The notes: a model not told the origin generated them from the letters alone. Shown: positions 16,545 to 26,838, counted from the stretch's first letter. The stretch is 64,000 nucleotides of DNA from Alphaproteobacteria bacterium (GCA_020049775.1 JAGVLO010000003.1:186001-250000), one strand, 5' to 3'. A program made the numbers and translations.

Positions 16545-17879
16545 CTAATCGAGATTCAGTTTCATCTCGCCGACATGGCAGGGATAACAGAATTTCACGC
16601 TGCCGATTTTATCGGCGGTCACCGGCCACGGGCCAACGGCGGGGTCTTTATCATAGAGCGCTGCCGATTTGCTGACAAAAATGCCCGAAAAACTTTCCGG
16701 CGCGTGGAAAGCAACACCGGAAGGAATGGCGACTGCTACCACATCATCTTTAGAAATGGCTTCCATTTCGTCATACTGGTAAACGGCGTAGTGCATTTCG
16801 CCTGCGGGCTTGGTACTGAATTGTGCCACGCTTTGCAGCGCCCAGTGACCGTCGGGACGGCGCACAATCACCGTGTCGCTGCGCTCGGGTACAGAGGCCA
16901 GCGCCTCGCAGCGTCTGGCCATGTAGATTTTATCATCGCCATGCAACACGCCGTGATGCGCGAGGTCGGCATAGGTGATGCGTGGGCGCACGCCGTAGCG
17001 TATGAACACACCATCTTCTTTTGCTTCCAGCGGCGCAACTGCCGTAATGCCGAGTGTGTGCAGCAGCGCCAGTGTAAAGGCAGCCGCCGTAGCAGGGGCA
17101 TCGGGCGCTTCGTGGCGTCCGGCTTCGATACCGGTCTGGCTTTTGATATTGGGCAGTGGCGTGAGTATGGTTTTAAACGTTTTGACCTGCACGCTGGTGG
17201 AGGCATGGGCGGAAATAGCTTCGGCCAGCTCGGTCAGTAGATTGCGGATAGGAGTGTATTTCAGGTCGCGGTCATGCTTGTGGTCGGTGATACACACCAT
17301 GTTACCGCGCGCGGAATGGATATCGGCGATACCCCAGATGTGCTGCCCTAGCGTAAACAGTTCCTGTGCGCGGCGTGTGTGGTGGTCGGCGGCGTCACGC
17401 GTCATGAAATCCACGGGGATACGGTTCATGTCCGGCAGCAGGCGGCCATCACCGGCAAGGCCACAGCGATAGGCGTCGCGCGTTTCCTGCCGCGCATGCG
17501 GGTCTTTCAGGTAAGCATCGAAATATTGGGCAGCGGCCAGCGGGTTGCCGATAGCACCGATAACGGGTTTTGCGAGCAGCCCTGCTTCGGATAGCGCCAT
17601 GGCCAGCGCGATGCCCGCGAGACCCGGCGGCTCGTTGCCGTGCATTTGCGCCAGAATCATGAACGGTGCGCCTTGTTCTTTTGCGGGAATCGTGAATGCG
17701 GCGGGAATGATTTTTCCGTCAATGGTGATGCTGCTTTGCGCTACAATATCGAATATTTTTTTAAGATCATGAATCATAAGCGCTTTTTTGAAAAAAGCGG
17801 CATGAAAAGCGCTGCTGTTGGCGCAGGCGGAAAAATCATGGTTGAAAATGTCGCGTAAAAGCTGCCCTATAGTCGTCAT
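16545..17879 (-). CDS. succinylglutamate desuccinylase/aspartoacylase (AstE/AspA) family
   Basis: A 444-aa zinc hydrolase of the M14-like AstE/AspA family. Zinc-binding HxxE lies in QMHGNEPPGLAG, a second His in ADIHSARG, and the catalytic glutamate region is TGIEAGRHEAPD. It is longer than AstE (about 320 aa), with an extra N-terminal part before residue 40 and a C-terminal domain. Next to astB it probably removes succinate from an N-succinyl amino acid, the last step of the AST pathway, though aspartoacylase-like activity is possible. Its ATG (17877-17879) overlaps the ATG of the divergent astB (17878-17880) in a shared CATG. Confidence 0.8.
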   Translation of the reverse strand: MTTIGQLLRDIFNHDFSACANSSAFHAAFFKKALMIHDLKKIFDIVAQSSITIDGKIIPAAFTIPAKEQGAPFMILAQMHGNEPPGLAGIALAMALSEAGLLAKPVIGAIGNPLAAAQYFDAYLKDPHARQETRDAYRCGLAGDGRLLPDMNRIPVDFMTRDAADHHTRRAQELFTLGQHIWGIADIHSARGNMVCITDHKHDRDLKYTPIRNLLTELAEAISAHASTSVQVKTFKTILTPLPNIKSQTGIEAGRHEAPDAPATAAAFTLALLHTLGITAVAPLEAKEDGVFIRYGVRPRITYADLAHHGVLHGDDKIYMARRCEALASVPERSDTVIVRRPDGHWALQSVAQFSTKPAGEMHYAVYQYDEMEAISKDDVVAVAIPSGVAFHAPESFSGIFVSKSAALYDKDPAVGPWPVTADKIGSVKFCYPCHVGEMKLNLD

Positions 17880-19272
17880 GTCACCCATCGTAAACGATAG
17901 CATTCAGGAAGTCATCTTTGTTGGTATGCCCGGCCCAACGCACCATTACAGCGGGCTGTCAGTGGACAACGTGGCTTCAAGCATCAATCGCGGCAATATT
18001 TCTAACCCAAGGCAGGCGGCATTGCAAGGGCTTGACCTTGTGCGCTTGCTCACGTCATTGGGTATTACGGCGGCGATTCTGCCGCCACAGTTGCGCCCGC
18101 ATTTGCCGCTTTTACGCTATCATTTTTCCGGTAATGATGAATCGGTGATATTGCAGGCAGCGCGCAAGTCGGAAGGCTTGCTGGAGAGTGCCTCGTCGTC
18201 GTCGGCGATGTGGGTGGCCAATGCCGCCACCGCCACGCCGGGCATCGATGCCAAGGACGGCAAGCTGCACCTGACCACCGCCAATCTGTTCACCAATGTT
18301 CACCGCCGTATTGAGGCAGAAGATACGCACCGTGTGCTTTCCGCAATTTTTGCCGATGTGCCGGACAGTATCGTGCATGCGCCGCTGTCGGCAGCGGCTG
18401 GCCTGAAGGACGAGGGTGCGGCCAACCATATGCGCCTGTCGCCCAGCCAGGATGAGCTAGGCCTGCATATATTTGTGTATGGATCAGACGGGCGCTCGCG
18501 TGATCCGGAAACGGCGCGCCAGACTATTTCGGCTTCGCGCGCGGTAAAAGCCCTGCACGGTATCAGTGACGCGCAGGCGCTGTTTATGCGCCAGAATCCG
18601 GCGGTGATTGAGCAGGGTGTGTTCCATAATGACGTGATTGCGGTGAGCAACGAAAACCTGCTTTTGGTGCATGAAAAAGCCTATGACGGCGAAAGTCACA
18701 GCATGGAAGTGATAGAACACGCCTACGCAGAATTGCACCCGGGCCGCAAACTCAACATAATCATGATTGGCGAAAAGGATTTGTCGGTATCGGAGGCGGT
18801 GCATACCTATTTCTTCAACAGCCAGATTGTCAGCAAGCGCGGTGGCGGTATGGCGCTGATTGCGCCCATAGAAGTAAAAGAATTATATGGCGGTAAGGCA
18901 GCTTCAATCATGGAGCGCATTTGTGCGGCGCGTGACAACCCGATTGAAGAGATGCATTTCATCGATCTGCGCCAGAGCATGCGCAATGGCGGTGGCCCTG
19001 CCTGCCTGCGTATGCGTGTGCCGATGACGGATGTGCAGCGCTTGGCGCTGGCTGGCGGTGCTGCCAATGTCGTTGCCAGCGATGCGCTGCTGGAAGGGAT
19101 TGAAGGTATTATCGAATCATTTTACCCCGAGAGGCTCTATCCCAGCGATGTAGGCAACCCCGACCTCTACCATTGTTGCCAGCATGTGCTGGGTGAAATG
19201 GAAAAGCTTATGCGCCTTCCCCTGCTTTCGGGGGCGTCTGGGACGCTGGCGTCTGCGGCGCCGATGGCTTAG
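17878..19272 (+). CDS. astB: N-succinylarginine dihydrolase
   Basis: A 464-aa enzyme that hydrolyses N2-succinylarginine to N2-succinylornithine, two NH3 and CO2 in arginine catabolism. The N-terminal PGPTHHYSGLSVDNVASS and SNPRQAALQGL are the AstB hallmark; NRPE-type catalytic positions are carried in HFIDLRQSMRNGGGPACLRM, with GGG-x-ACLR the conserved block near the active cysteine. ATG 17878 matches the length of E. coli AstB; earlier in-frame ATGs (17818, 17848) are less likely. It is divergent from the AstE-like gene with overlapping start codons. Its 3' end overlaps the convergent SDR gene by 65 bp. astA, astC and astD are not adjacent. Confidence 0.92.
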   Translation: MSPIVNDSIQEVIFVGMPGPTHHYSGLSVDNVASSINRGNISNPRQAALQGLDLVRLLTSLGITAAILPPQLRPHLPLLRYHFSGNDESVILQAARKSEGLLESASSSSAMWVANAATATPGIDAKDGKLHLTTANLFTNVHRRIEAEDTHRVLSAIFADVPDSIVHAPLSAAAGLKDEGAANHMRLSPSQDELGLHIFVYGSDGRSRDPETARQTISASRAVKALHGISDAQALFMRQNPAVIEQGVFHNDVIAVSNENLLLVHEKAYDGESHSMEVIEHAYAELHPGRKLNIIMIGEKDLSVSEAVHTYFFNSQIVSKRGGGMALIAPIEVKELYGGKAASIMERICAARDNPIEEMHFIDLRQSMRNGGGPACLRMRVPMTDVQRLALAGGAANVVASDALLEGIEGIIESFYPERLYPSDVGNPDLYHCCQHVLGEMEKLMRLPLLSGASGTLASAAPMA

Positions 19273-20023
19273 CCGGAAGCCGTGCAAAAAACGGGTCGGT
19301 GATAATAGTCGAAAGGCAGGATAAAAACCACAGCGGCAAGTAAAGCGCGAGCGGGAAGGCAATGCGCGATTTGTTACGCGCCAGCCCGCTCATCATGAGC
19401 AGCGCCGCCTTGTCGGCATCCATAATAAAGGGCATGCGGAAATCATTGACCTCGGTCATCGGCGTGTGGATATAGCCCGGGCAGATGACGCTGACCTTTA
19501 CACCGTGTTTGCCCAGCCAGCCGCGCAATGCCTCGCCGTAACCGCGCACGCAGATTTTGCTGGCGCTGTAAGCGGGGCAGCTGGGCAGCCCGCGTATGCC
19601 TGCCAGTGACGACATGACGGCAATCTGGCCGCTTTTGCGCGCCACCATGCGCGGAATCAGAGGCTGTACTGTGTTGATGACACCGTCGATATTGGTGGCA
19701 AAAATCTGGCGTACCTGCTCGGCGGATTCCATGCCGCCGCCCGTGCCTGCAGAGATACCTGCATTGGCAATCACGAGGTCGATGGGGGTTTTCGTATCAA
19801 TGTCTTCCAGCCAGCGCTGCATATTATCCTTGTCGGTGACATCGAGGATGCGTGTATGCACTACCGCCTGTTTCTTGCGGCAGCTGTTCGCTATTTCCTC
19901 AAGCCGTGCAGGGTGACGGCCCTGAAGGTATAAATGCACGCTGGGGGCGGCATAACGCCTTGCCAAAGCAGCGCCAATACCGCTGCTTGCTCCTGTAATT
20001 ACAATATTTTGTGGATTTTTCAT
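19208..20023 (-). CDS. short-chain dehydrogenase/reductase
   Basis: A 271-aa classical SDR: TGASSGIGAALARRY (cofactor), NAGISAG, the catalytic Ser in SSLAG and YSASK. PGYIHTPMTE follows as expected. A C-terminal hydrophobic stretch (LALYLPLWFLSCLSTIIT) after the core is typical of DltE/YqjQ-like SDRs and may anchor it to the membrane. The last 20 residues are encoded in DNA that also codes the end of astB on the other strand. Substrate unknown. Confidence 0.85.
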   Translation of the reverse strand: MKNPQNIVITGASSGIGAALARRYAAPSVHLYLQGRHPARLEEIANSCRKKQAVVHTRILDVTDKDNMQRWLEDIDTKTPIDLVIANAGISAGTGGGMESAEQVRQIFATNIDGVINTVQPLIPRMVARKSGQIAVMSSLAGIRGLPSCPAYSASKICVRGYGEALRGWLGKHGVKVSVICPGYIHTPMTEVNDFRMPFIMDADKAALLMMSGLARNKSRIAFPLALYLPLWFLSCLSTIITDPFFARLPAKPSAPQTPASQTPPKAGEGA

Positions 20024-20108
20024 AGAAAAGTAACCAATTATTAGTCATACTGGTAAGTAATTCATCACTTCAGTAGCAAATGACAATCAAAATTAACAGC
20101 AGGAAATC

Positions 20109-20663
20109 ATGAATAGTCCCAAGTCTTTATGCGTCTTTTGTGGCGCGTCCAATAGTGTTGACAAAAAATTCCTCGATATCGGTGCAGAATTCGGAACGAT
20201 GCTGGCGAAAAGGGACATCACCCTTGTGTATGGCGGTGGCGATTGCGGCGTAATGGGCGCTATTGCCAATTCCACCATGAAAACCGGCGGACATGTGACC
20301 GGCGTGTTTCCTGTCAGCTTACGCAATATCGAAAACGAGCATCAGTCGCTCACTGAAATCATCATCGTGAACACCATGCATGAACGCAAGCAGTGCATGT
20401 TCGAGCGCTCGGATGCGTTTATTATATTCCCCGGCGGCTTTGGTACCATGGACGAGATGTTCGAAATCCTGACATGGAAACAGCTACTGCTGCACAACAA
20501 GCCGATTGTGATTTTCAACTACCAGCATTACTGGGATCCGCTGATCGCGCTGATGCACAGCATCATCGAAAACCGTTTTGCCAAGCCAGAAACCGCCAGC
20601 TTCTTCCATGTGGTGACCGAGCTGGAACAGATTATCGATGTGCTTGAGGGCGATAATACCTAA
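20109..20663 (+). CDS. LOG-family nucleoside 5'-monophosphate phosphoribohydrolase
   Basis: A 184-aa Rossmann-fold enzyme. The family motif PGGFGTMDEMFE is exact, with YGGGDCGVMGAIA upstream and a conserved Arg in HERKQCM. LOG proteins cleave nucleotide 5'-monophosphates (cytokinin riboside phosphate in plants, AMP-like substrates in bacteria) to base and ribose 5-phosphate. ATG 20109 has AGGAA about four bases upstream. Its stop overlaps the convergent O-methyltransferase gene by four bases. Confidence 0.9.
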   Translation: MNSPKSLCVFCGASNSVDKKFLDIGAEFGTMLAKRDITLVYGGGDCGVMGAIANSTMKTGGHVTGVFPVSLRNIENEHQSLTEIIIVNTMHERKQCMFERSDAFIIFPGGFGTMDEMFEILTWKQLLLHNKPIVIFNYQHYWDPLIALMHSIIENRFAKPETASFFHVVTELEQIIDVLEGDNT

Positions 20664-21328
20664 AACAGCTTGATCGCAACGCTCAGTCCCTCCTGCGTCG
20701 GCAGGATGGTGGACATATAGTGTTTGGCATCGGCCAGCCTTTCATTGAAGCGGCGCATTTCTTTCCATGTGGTGGGGGCAACGCCCTCAGGCGGTGAATC
20801 CTGCCAGACGGCGCCGAACAGGAACGTATTATCGGCCACAATCAGCCCGCCCTTGCGCACATGTGTTTCCGCCCAGTCAAGATAATGGTTATAGCTGATT
20901 TTATCGGCATCGATGAACACCATGTCCAGCGGTGTTTTCTTGAAATCGGGATTGGCGGAAAGCCTCGGCAGCAATTCCCGCGCGTCGCCCTCGAGCATGG
21001 TGATTTTATGTTTTACCTCTGATTTTGAAAAAGACTCACGCGCCATGGCGATATGCTGCGGTTCCTTGTTCAGCGTGGTGATATGCCCGCCTTCCGGCAG
21101 GGCGCGCGCCATCCACAGGGTGGAATAACCCGCCAGTGTGCCGATTTCGACAATGGTGCGTATCTCTCTGAGCGCTATCAGCAATTGCAGCAGCTTGCCC
21201 TCGTCGGCGCCGATATGAATGTCCATATTGATGGACTTCAGGCGGTTATCAATACCCTCCAGCAAGCTGTCTTGCGCGGCGTAGAGGCTACGGATATAGT
21301 GGGTGGCAGGAGTGGGTTGCCGTGACAT
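20660..21328 (-). CDS. class I SAM-dependent O-methyltransferase (CCoAOMT-like)
   Basis: A 222-aa methyltransferase. SAM motif I is VEIGTLAGYSTLWMARAL; the acidic loops LNKEPQHIA and MVFIDADKISYNHYLDWA carry the metal-binding Asp residues of the CCoAOMT/TrmR family, which use a divalent metal to methylate a catechol or a tRNA hydroxyuridine (TrmR). ATG 21328 was chosen from GAGG upstream and family length; the frame is open much further (to 21724) in DNA that is the start of recJ on the other strand. Confidence 0.88.
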   Translation of the reverse strand: MSRQPTPATHYIRSLYAAQDSLLEGIDNRLKSINMDIHIGADEGKLLQLLIALREIRTIVEIGTLAGYSTLWMARALPEGGHITTLNKEPQHIAMARESFSKSEVKHKITMLEGDARELLPRLSANPDFKKTPLDMVFIDADKISYNHYLDWAETHVRKGGLIVADNTFLFGAVWQDSPPEGVAPTTWKEMRRFNERLADAKHYMSTILPTQEGLSVAIKLF

Positions 21329-21385
21329 GGCGGGTACCTCGCATAATAATTTTTTGTTATCATAACCTATATTTGAGAGCTGCCA

Positions 21386-23176
21386 ATGGCTGTTGCATAT
21401 ACCGCAGAAGCGCCAAGTATTTCGCTGACCGGACGCCCGTGGATACTGCGCGAGGCCGATGACCGGCAGGTGCTGGCCATGGTGCAGAAGCACGGCCTGC
21501 CGGAGATGCTCTCGCGCATATTGGTAGCGCGCGGCGTCGGGCTGGAGGAGGTGGAGGATTTCATGAATCCCAGCCTGAAAGCATTGATGCCTGACCCATC
21601 GCACCTGCTGGATATGGACGCGGCAAGTGCGCGTGTGGCGCAAGCGGTAATGGCGGGCGAGCGCATGGCCATATTCGGTGATTATGATGTGGACGGCGCG
21701 ACGTCTTCGGCGCTGCTGGTGCATTTCATGCGGGCGCTGGGGGGGGAGCCGATAGTCTATATTCCTGACCGCATGAAGGAAGGCTATGGTCCGAATACAG
21801 CGGCGCTGCTTTCATTGAAAGAGCGCGGTGCGTCGCTGGTGATTACGGTGGATTGCGGCACGCTGTCGTTTGAGCCGCTGGAGGCTGCGCATCAGGCGGG
21901 GGTGGACGTGATTGTAATCGACCACCATCAGGGCGAGGCGAGGCTGCCCAAGGCCTATGCTGTGGTTAACCCCAACCGGCTGGACGAAAGCTCGCCGCAT
22001 CGCCACCTTGCTGCCGTGGGGGTGAGTTTTTTGCTGGCGGTGGCGGTCAATCGCTGTTTACGCGCGCAGGGCTGGTTCGAGGGAAAGCGCGAACCGGATT
22101 TGCGCCAGTGGCTGGATATTGTGGCACTGGGTACGGTGTGCGACGTGGTGCCGCTGGTGGGCGTCAACCGCGCGCTGGTGGCGCAGGGCCTGAAAGTGAT
22201 GGCGGGGCGTGGCAATCTCGGCATGCGTACCATGCTGGACATGGCCAAGATTGATGACCGGCCGGGTGTGTACCATGCCGGTTTTGTGCTGGGGCCGCGT
22301 ATCAATGCCGGTGGCCGCGTGGGTAAATCAGACCTTGGCGTGCGGCTGCTGACGTCGCAGGATGAAACAGAAGCGCAAGGTCTTGCCAAAGAGTTGGAAC
22401 AATATAATGCCGAGCGCAAGGCTATTGAAGCCGCCGTTCTGGAAGAGGCACAACTACAGGCCGAACGGCTGGATGAAGGCAGCCCGATGATACTGGTCAG
22501 TGGGCAGGGTTGGCACCCGGGGGTAATTGGCATTGTAGCGGGCAGGCTCAAGGAGCGCTTCCACAAGCCGGTGGCGGTGCTGGGGGTTGAAGGAGGCATC
22601 GGCAAGGCGTCGGCACGCTCGGTCACGGGATTTGATTTTGGCGCTGCCGTGATTGCGGCACGGGATATGGGCCTGCTGCTGGCGGGTGGCGGCCATGCCA
22701 TGGCGGCGGGTTTTAGCGTGGAAGAGGACAAAATTCCTGCGCTTGCCGAGTTCCTGTCAACACGGGTGCGCGCGCAAGTGAAGGATACGGTTGCGCAGAA
22801 ACGCCTGTTCCTTGATTGTATGCTGGGTGTTTCCGGCGCGACAGCGGAACTGGTGGAACAGATGGAACGGCTGGGGCCGTTCGGCCAAGCCAATCCGAAT
22901 ATACGTGTGGTTATTCAAAATGTTGTAAACCTAAAACCGGACGTGGTCGGGCAAGACCATATACGTACCCTGCTGGTGGATCGCCTTAGCAATGCACGGC
23001 TTTCGGCTATTTCTTTCCGCTGCGTTGGTACAAGCCTTGGCGAGGCGCTGCTTTCTACGCGCGGACAGGTGCTTGATGTGGCTGGACAATTGCGGCTTCA
23101 GGACTGGAACGGCAAGCAGAGCCTTAGTTTCCAGATTGATGACATTGCCCGCACATCCATGCAGCCGGAAGGTTAA
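21386..23176 (+). CDS. recJ: single-stranded-DNA-specific exonuclease RecJ
   Basis: A 596-aa 5'-3' ssDNA exonuclease of recombination and mismatch repair. DHH phosphoesterase motifs: DYDVDGATSSALL, VITVDCG, DHHQGEARLP, then GPRINAGGRVG and the DHHA1 motif LLAGGGHAMAAGFSV, followed by the OB-fold C-terminal domain. Length is as usual. The start MAVAYTAEAPSISLTGRPW is family-like (the conserved '.GR.W' follows). It is divergent from the O-methyltransferase gene and 107 bp ahead of cysT. Confidence 0.97.
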   Translation: MAVAYTAEAPSISLTGRPWILREADDRQVLAMVQKHGLPEMLSRILVARGVGLEEVEDFMNPSLKALMPDPSHLLDMDAASARVAQAVMAGERMAIFGDYDVDGATSSALLVHFMRALGGEPIVYIPDRMKEGYGPNTAALLSLKERGASLVITVDCGTLSFEPLEAAHQAGVDVIVIDHHQGEARLPKAYAVVNPNRLDESSPHRHLAAVGVSFLLAVAVNRCLRAQGWFEGKREPDLRQWLDIVALGTVCDVVPLVGVNRALVAQGLKVMAGRGNLGMRTMLDMAKIDDRPGVYHAGFVLGPRINAGGRVGKSDLGVRLLTSQDETEAQGLAKELEQYNAERKAIEAAVLEEAQLQAERLDEGSPMILVSGQGWHPGVIGIVAGRLKERFHKPVAVLGVEGGIGKASARSVTGFDFGAAVIAARDMGLLLAGGGHAMAAGFSVEEDKIPALAEFLSTRVRAQVKDTVAQKRLFLDCMLGVSGATAELVEQMERLGPFGQANPNIRVVIQNVVNLKPDVVGQDHIRTLLVDRLSNARLSAISFRCVGTSLGEALLSTRGQVLDVAGQLRLQDWNGKQSLSFQIDDIARTSMQPEG

Positions 23177-23283
23177 TAATTCACGTGTTATTTTTGCCCA
23201 TTATTTTTGGGTTATGTTTTTTGGCGATTGGTGCTAAACACAACGTTCTGTAAAATATTCTAACCATTGCATAAAGGGCAAAA

Positions 23284-24147
23284 GTGGCGTCAGCACTCGT
23301 CATTGCATTGCGCAAGTTCAAGCGGCCAAGCATTATTCCCGGCTTTGGCCTGACCCTTGGCTTCACCCTCTTCTATCTGGCGGTTGTCGTTATCATCCCG
23401 CTATCCGGCCTGTTTATCAAAACGGCGACCCTGAACCTTGACCAGTTCTGGGAAGCGGTAGCCAGCGAGCGCGTGATGCATGCCTACCGTATCAGTTTCG
23501 GTTTGTCGTTTCTGGCAGCCCTTATCAATTGTTTTTTCGGCCTGATTCTGGCGTGGATACTGGCGCGCTACACCTTCCCGTTCAAGAAGCTGGTGGACGC
23601 CATGGTTGATTTACCGTTCGCGCTGCCGACGGCGGTGGCGGGTATTGCACTGACCGCGCTTTATGCGCCGCAGGGGTGGCTGGGGCAGTATCTGGTGCCG
23701 ATGGGTATCAAGGTGGCCTTTACGCCGCTGGGTATATTGATGGCGCTGGTATTCGTTGGCTTGCCGTTTGTGGTGCGCACGGTGCAGCCCATCCTGCAGG
23801 ATACCGATCGCGAAATCGAGGAAGCTGCCATGAGCCTTGGCGCCACGCGCTGGCAGACTTTCTGGAAAGTGATTTTCCCCAGCATTATACCGGCTTTGCT
23901 GACCGGCTTTGCCATGTCGTTTGCACGCGGGCTGGGCGAATATGGCTCGGTGATTTTCATTGCCGGTAATATACCCAAAGTGTCGGAAATTGTGCCGCTG
24001 GTGATTGTCACCAAGCTGGAGCAGTATGACTATGCTGGTGCCACGGCCATTGCCTGTGTAATGCTGGTAGCATCATTCATTTTGCTTTTTATCATCAACC
24101 TGCTGCAATCATGGGCGGGTACCAGATCAGCGAAGGATACGGATTAA
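23284..24147 (+). CDS. cysT: sulfate/thiosulfate ABC transporter permease CysT
   Basis: A 287-aa inner-membrane permease with six predicted helices. It has the cytoplasmic EAA loop (EEAAMSLGATRWQTFWKVIF) that docks on CysA, and GLGEYGSVIFIAGNIP, a CysT/CysW signature. It begins with GTG at 23284. It forms an operon with cysW (4-bp gap) and cysA. No substrate-binding protein (CysP/Sbp) gene lies in the window, so that partner must be elsewhere. Expression is probably linked to sulfur supply, but no operator was seen. Confidence 0.94.
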   Translation: MASALVIALRKFKRPSIIPGFGLTLGFTLFYLAVVVIIPLSGLFIKTATLNLDQFWEAVASERVMHAYRISFGLSFLAALINCFFGLILAWILARYTFPFKKLVDAMVDLPFALPTAVAGIALTALYAPQGWLGQYLVPMGIKVAFTPLGILMALVFVGLPFVVRTVQPILQDTDREIEEAAMSLGATRWQTFWKVIFPSIIPALLTGFAMSFARGLGEYGSVIFIAGNIPKVSEIVPLVIVTKLEQYDYAGATAIACVMLVASFILLFIINLLQSWAGTRSAKDTD

Positions 24148-24151
24148 CGCT

Positions 24152-25000
24152 ATGGCAAAGCAAGCTATGCAAAGCCCATCGCCCACCAGTGAGCCGTTCT
24201 GGATACGCGCGCTGCTGATGAGTCTTGGCCTGAGCTTCATGGCCGTGCTTGTGCTGTTGCCGATGGCAGCGGTGTTTGCCGAGGCGTTTCGCGATGGCTG
24301 GCAGGCCTACACCGATGCGCTGGTGCAGGAATATGCGGTCTCTGCCATCAAGCTGACGCTGCTGGTAGCGGCTATTGCCGTGCCGCTCAATGTTGTGTTT
24401 GGTGTGGCGGCGTCATGGGCGATTGCCAAATTCGAGTTCAAGGGCAAGCGCCTGCTACTCACTTTCATCGATCTTCCATTTTCCGTATCACCTGTGATTT
24501 CCGGCGTGATTTATGTGTTGTTGTTTGGCTCGCACAGCTTGCTGGGCGAGTGGCTGGCGGAAAATGACATACAGATAGTGTTTGCCGTGCCGGGTATAGT
24601 GATAGCCACTATTTTCGTGACCTTTCCGTTTGTCGCACGCGAACTTATACCGCTGATGGAAGAGCAGGGCAGTGAAGAAGAAGAGGCCGCCATCATGCTT
24701 GGCGCTAGCGGTTTTCGTACATTCATGACTGTCACATTGCCTAATATCAAATGGGGTCTGCTGTATGGCGTGCTACTCTGTAACGCGCGCGCCATGGGCG
24801 AATTTGGCGCTGTATCAGTGGTTTCCGGCCATATACGCGGCCAGACGAATACCATTCCACTGCATGTGGAAATTTTGTATAACGAGTATAACTTTGTGGC
24901 GGCGTTTGCCGTGGCGTCGGTATTGACCATACTGGCGTTGGTGACGCTCTTGCTCAAGTGCCTGATTGAATTTAGATTTGCCCCGGAGATGAAGGGATAA
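24152..25000 (+). CDS. cysW: sulfate ABC transporter permease CysW
   Basis: A 282-aa partner permease of CysT with six helices. The EAA loop reads [19 protein letters not shown], and [18 protein letters not shown] near the end is the CysW signature. It is one base from cysA, indicating translational coupling. Confidence 0.95.
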   Translation: MAKQAMQSPSPTSEPFWIRALLMSLGLSFMAVLVLLPMAAVFAEAFRDGWQAYTDALVQEYAVSAIKLTLLVAAIAVPLNVVFGVAASWAIAKFEFKGKRLLLTFIDLPFSVSPVISGVIYVLLFGSHSLLGEWLAENDIQIVFAVPGIVIATIFVTFPFVARELIPLMEEQGSEEEEAAIMLGASGFRTFMTVTLPNIKWGLLYGVLLCNARAMGEFGAVSVVSGHIRGQTNTIPLHVEILYNEYNFVAAFAVASVLTILALVTLLLKCLIEFRFAPEMKG

Positions 25001-25001
25001 C

Positions 25002-26228
25002 ATGACGATTGAAGTAAAAAACTTGCGCAAGAGCTTTGGCGATTTTAATGCGCTTAATGACGTAAACCTCAAAGTCAATGACGGTGAGCTGGTAGCGCTG
25101 CTTGGGCCATCGGGTTCTGGTAAGACGACACTGCTGCGCATTATTGCCGGCCTTGAATTTCCTGATGCGGGGCAGGTGCTGATTGACGGCAAGGAAGCAA
25201 CCGAGAAGCATGTGCAGGAACGTCATGTCGGGTTCGTGTTCCAGCATTACGCGCTGTTCCGCCACATGACGGTGTTTGACAATGTCGCCTTTGGCCTGCG
25301 CGTGCGCCCTGCGCATGTGCGCCATTCCAAAGCTGAAATTTATGACCGCGTGATGTCGTTGCTGAAACTGGTGCATCTTGATAAATTCTACGATCGCTAC
25401 CCTTCCCAGCTTTCCGGCGGGCAAAGGCAGCGTGTGGCGCTGGCGCGTTCACTGGCAGTCGAGCCGAAACTACTGCTGCTCGACGAGCCGTTTGGCGCAC
25501 TCGATGCCAAGGTGCGCAAGGAACTGCGCCGCTGGCTTCGCCGCTTGCATGACGATATTCACATCACCAGCATCTTCGTGACACATGATCAGGAAGAGGC
25601 GATGGAAGTGTCTGACCGCGTGGTGGTGATGAACCATGGAAAAATCGAGCAGGTGGGAACGCCGGAAGAAGTGTATCACCAGCCCAGCAACGGCTTTGTT
25701 TATGACTTTCTTGGCAACTATAACGAGTTCTTCGGATGGAAAGACGATAACGGCACCGTGCATCTGGCCGAGGATGACTTATGGGAATCCCAGCAATCAG
25801 CGGCTGTTGCTATCCCTGAGACAGGAAAAGCCCATTGGCTGAACCGCTATCCGGAACTGGTGGGGGCGATACGCAAGGTCGTTCCCGGTTTCCCGCTGCC
25901 TGCGGCGGGAGGAAATATTGCTATCAGCAACGCTCGCAGGACACGTGCGCAGATGCGCTCCCTGCTTGCCGAGCGTGGTATTCCGGTGCGTGTGTTCGCC
26001 CGCCCGCACGAAATGTATGTGACCAAAATTCCGGACGAGGAAAACGAATATATACCGGTAGAGGTGATTCACTTAAATCCGGCAGGGCCGTTGGCTAAAA
26101 TCGAGCTGCAGCGCAAAAACGGCTCTATCCTGCAGGCGGAAGTGCCCAAGACCATTATTGACTCGCTTAATATACGCCGCCATGATCAGGTGTTCGTGCG
26201 GCCCAAAAACACACGGGTATTCGAGTGA
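25002..26228 (+). CDS. cysA: sulfate ABC transporter ATPase CysA, extended C-terminus
   Basis: A 408-aa ABC ATPase that drives sulfate/thiosulfate import. Walker [11 protein letters not shown]-loop VFQHYALF, signature [14 protein letters not shown], Walker [15 protein letters not shown] and H-loop THDQEEAM are intact. After the nucleotide-binding domain (about residues 1-235) comes a C-terminal domain ending in a TOBE-like HEMYVTKIP...[17 protein letters not shown]. It is about 40 aa longer than usual because of an insert around residues 240-310. The stop overlaps the GTG of pgsA by four bases, so pgsA may be co-transcribed. Confidence 0.95.
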   Translation: MTIEVKNLRKSFGDFNALNDVNLKVNDGELVALLGPSGSGKTTLLRIIAGLEFPDAGQVLIDGKEATEKHVQERHVGFVFQHYALFRHMTVFDNVAFGLRVRPAHVRHSKAEIYDRVMSLLKLVHLDKFYDRYPSQLSGGQRQRVALARSLAVEPKLLLLDEPFGALDAKVRKELRRWLRRLHDDIHITSIFVTHDQEEAMEVSDRVVVMNHGKIEQVGTPEEVYHQPSNGFVYDFLGNYNEFFGWKDDNGTVHLAEDDLWESQQSAAVAIPETGKAHWLNRYPELVGAIRKVVPGFPLPAAGGNIAISNARRTRAQMRSLLAERGIPVRVFARPHEMYVTKIPDEENEYIPVEVIHLNPAGPLAKIELQRKNGSILQAEVPKTIIDSLNIRRHDQVFVRPKNTRVFE

Positions 26229-26833
26229 AGTTCAGCAAAAAGGACATTCCCAACTACCTGACGTATTTCCGTATTGCGGTTATTCCTGCGTTAGTGCTGG
26301 TGTTTCCGTGGTCGTACAAATTGCCGGCACTGTTATTTGCTGTGGCCAGCATCACTGACTGGCTGGACGGCTATGTCGCGCGCATCTGGCAGGCGCAGTC
26401 GAATATCGGCCGTTTCCTTGACCCGATTGCCGACAAGCTGCTGGTGGCGACAGCCCTTATGCTGCTGGTGCAGGCGGACCGTGCAGATTTGCTACCTGCA
26501 ATTGCAATTGTCTGCCGCGAGATTCTGGTTTCCGGCTTGCGCGAGTTCCTTGCCGAAATCCGTATCGGCCTGCCTGTTTCTAAATTGTCGAAATTCAAGA
26601 CGGCAGCGCAGATGGGCGCTATTTTCTTCCTGCTGCTGGGCAAGGGCGGCCCCGAATGGCTACATAGCGACATACTGGGCAGCGTATTGCTATGGATTGC
26701 GGCGCTGCTGACGCTGGTGACCGGCTATGCCTATGTCAAGACAGGCCTGCTGCACATAGCAGGCGAAGACAAGCCAGCACCGGAAAAAACACCGTCAAAC
26801 GTAACTCCTGAAGATTACGCTGCTAGCGAATAG
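26225..26833 (+). CDS. pgsA: CDP-diacylglycerol--glycerol-3-phosphate 3-phosphatidyltransferase
   Basis: A 202-aa membrane enzyme that makes phosphatidylglycerol phosphate from CDP-diacylglycerol. The CDP-alcohol motif is complete: DGYVAR, G in NIGRF and D-x3-D in LDPIADK. The N-terminus [15 protein letters not shown] is typical. It starts with GTG 26225, overlapping the end of cysA. The C-terminal tail is hydrophilic and slightly extended. It is convergent with ilvE. Confidence 0.93.
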   Translation: MKFSKKDIPNYLTYFRIAVIPALVLVFPWSYKLPALLFAVASITDWLDGYVARIWQAQSNIGRFLDPIADKLLVATALMLLVQADRADLLPAIAIVCREILVSGLREFLAEIRIGLPVSKLSKFKTAAQMGAIFFLLLGKGGPEWLHSDILGSVLLWIAALLTLVTGYAYVKTGLLHIAGEDKPAPEKTPSNVTPEDYAASE

Positions 26834-26838
26834 ACTGC

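Noticed and set aside
21955-22893. 312-codon minus-strand ORF inside recJ
   Set aside because: It is antisense to well-conserved recJ; long antisense frames are expected in GC-rich coding DNA.
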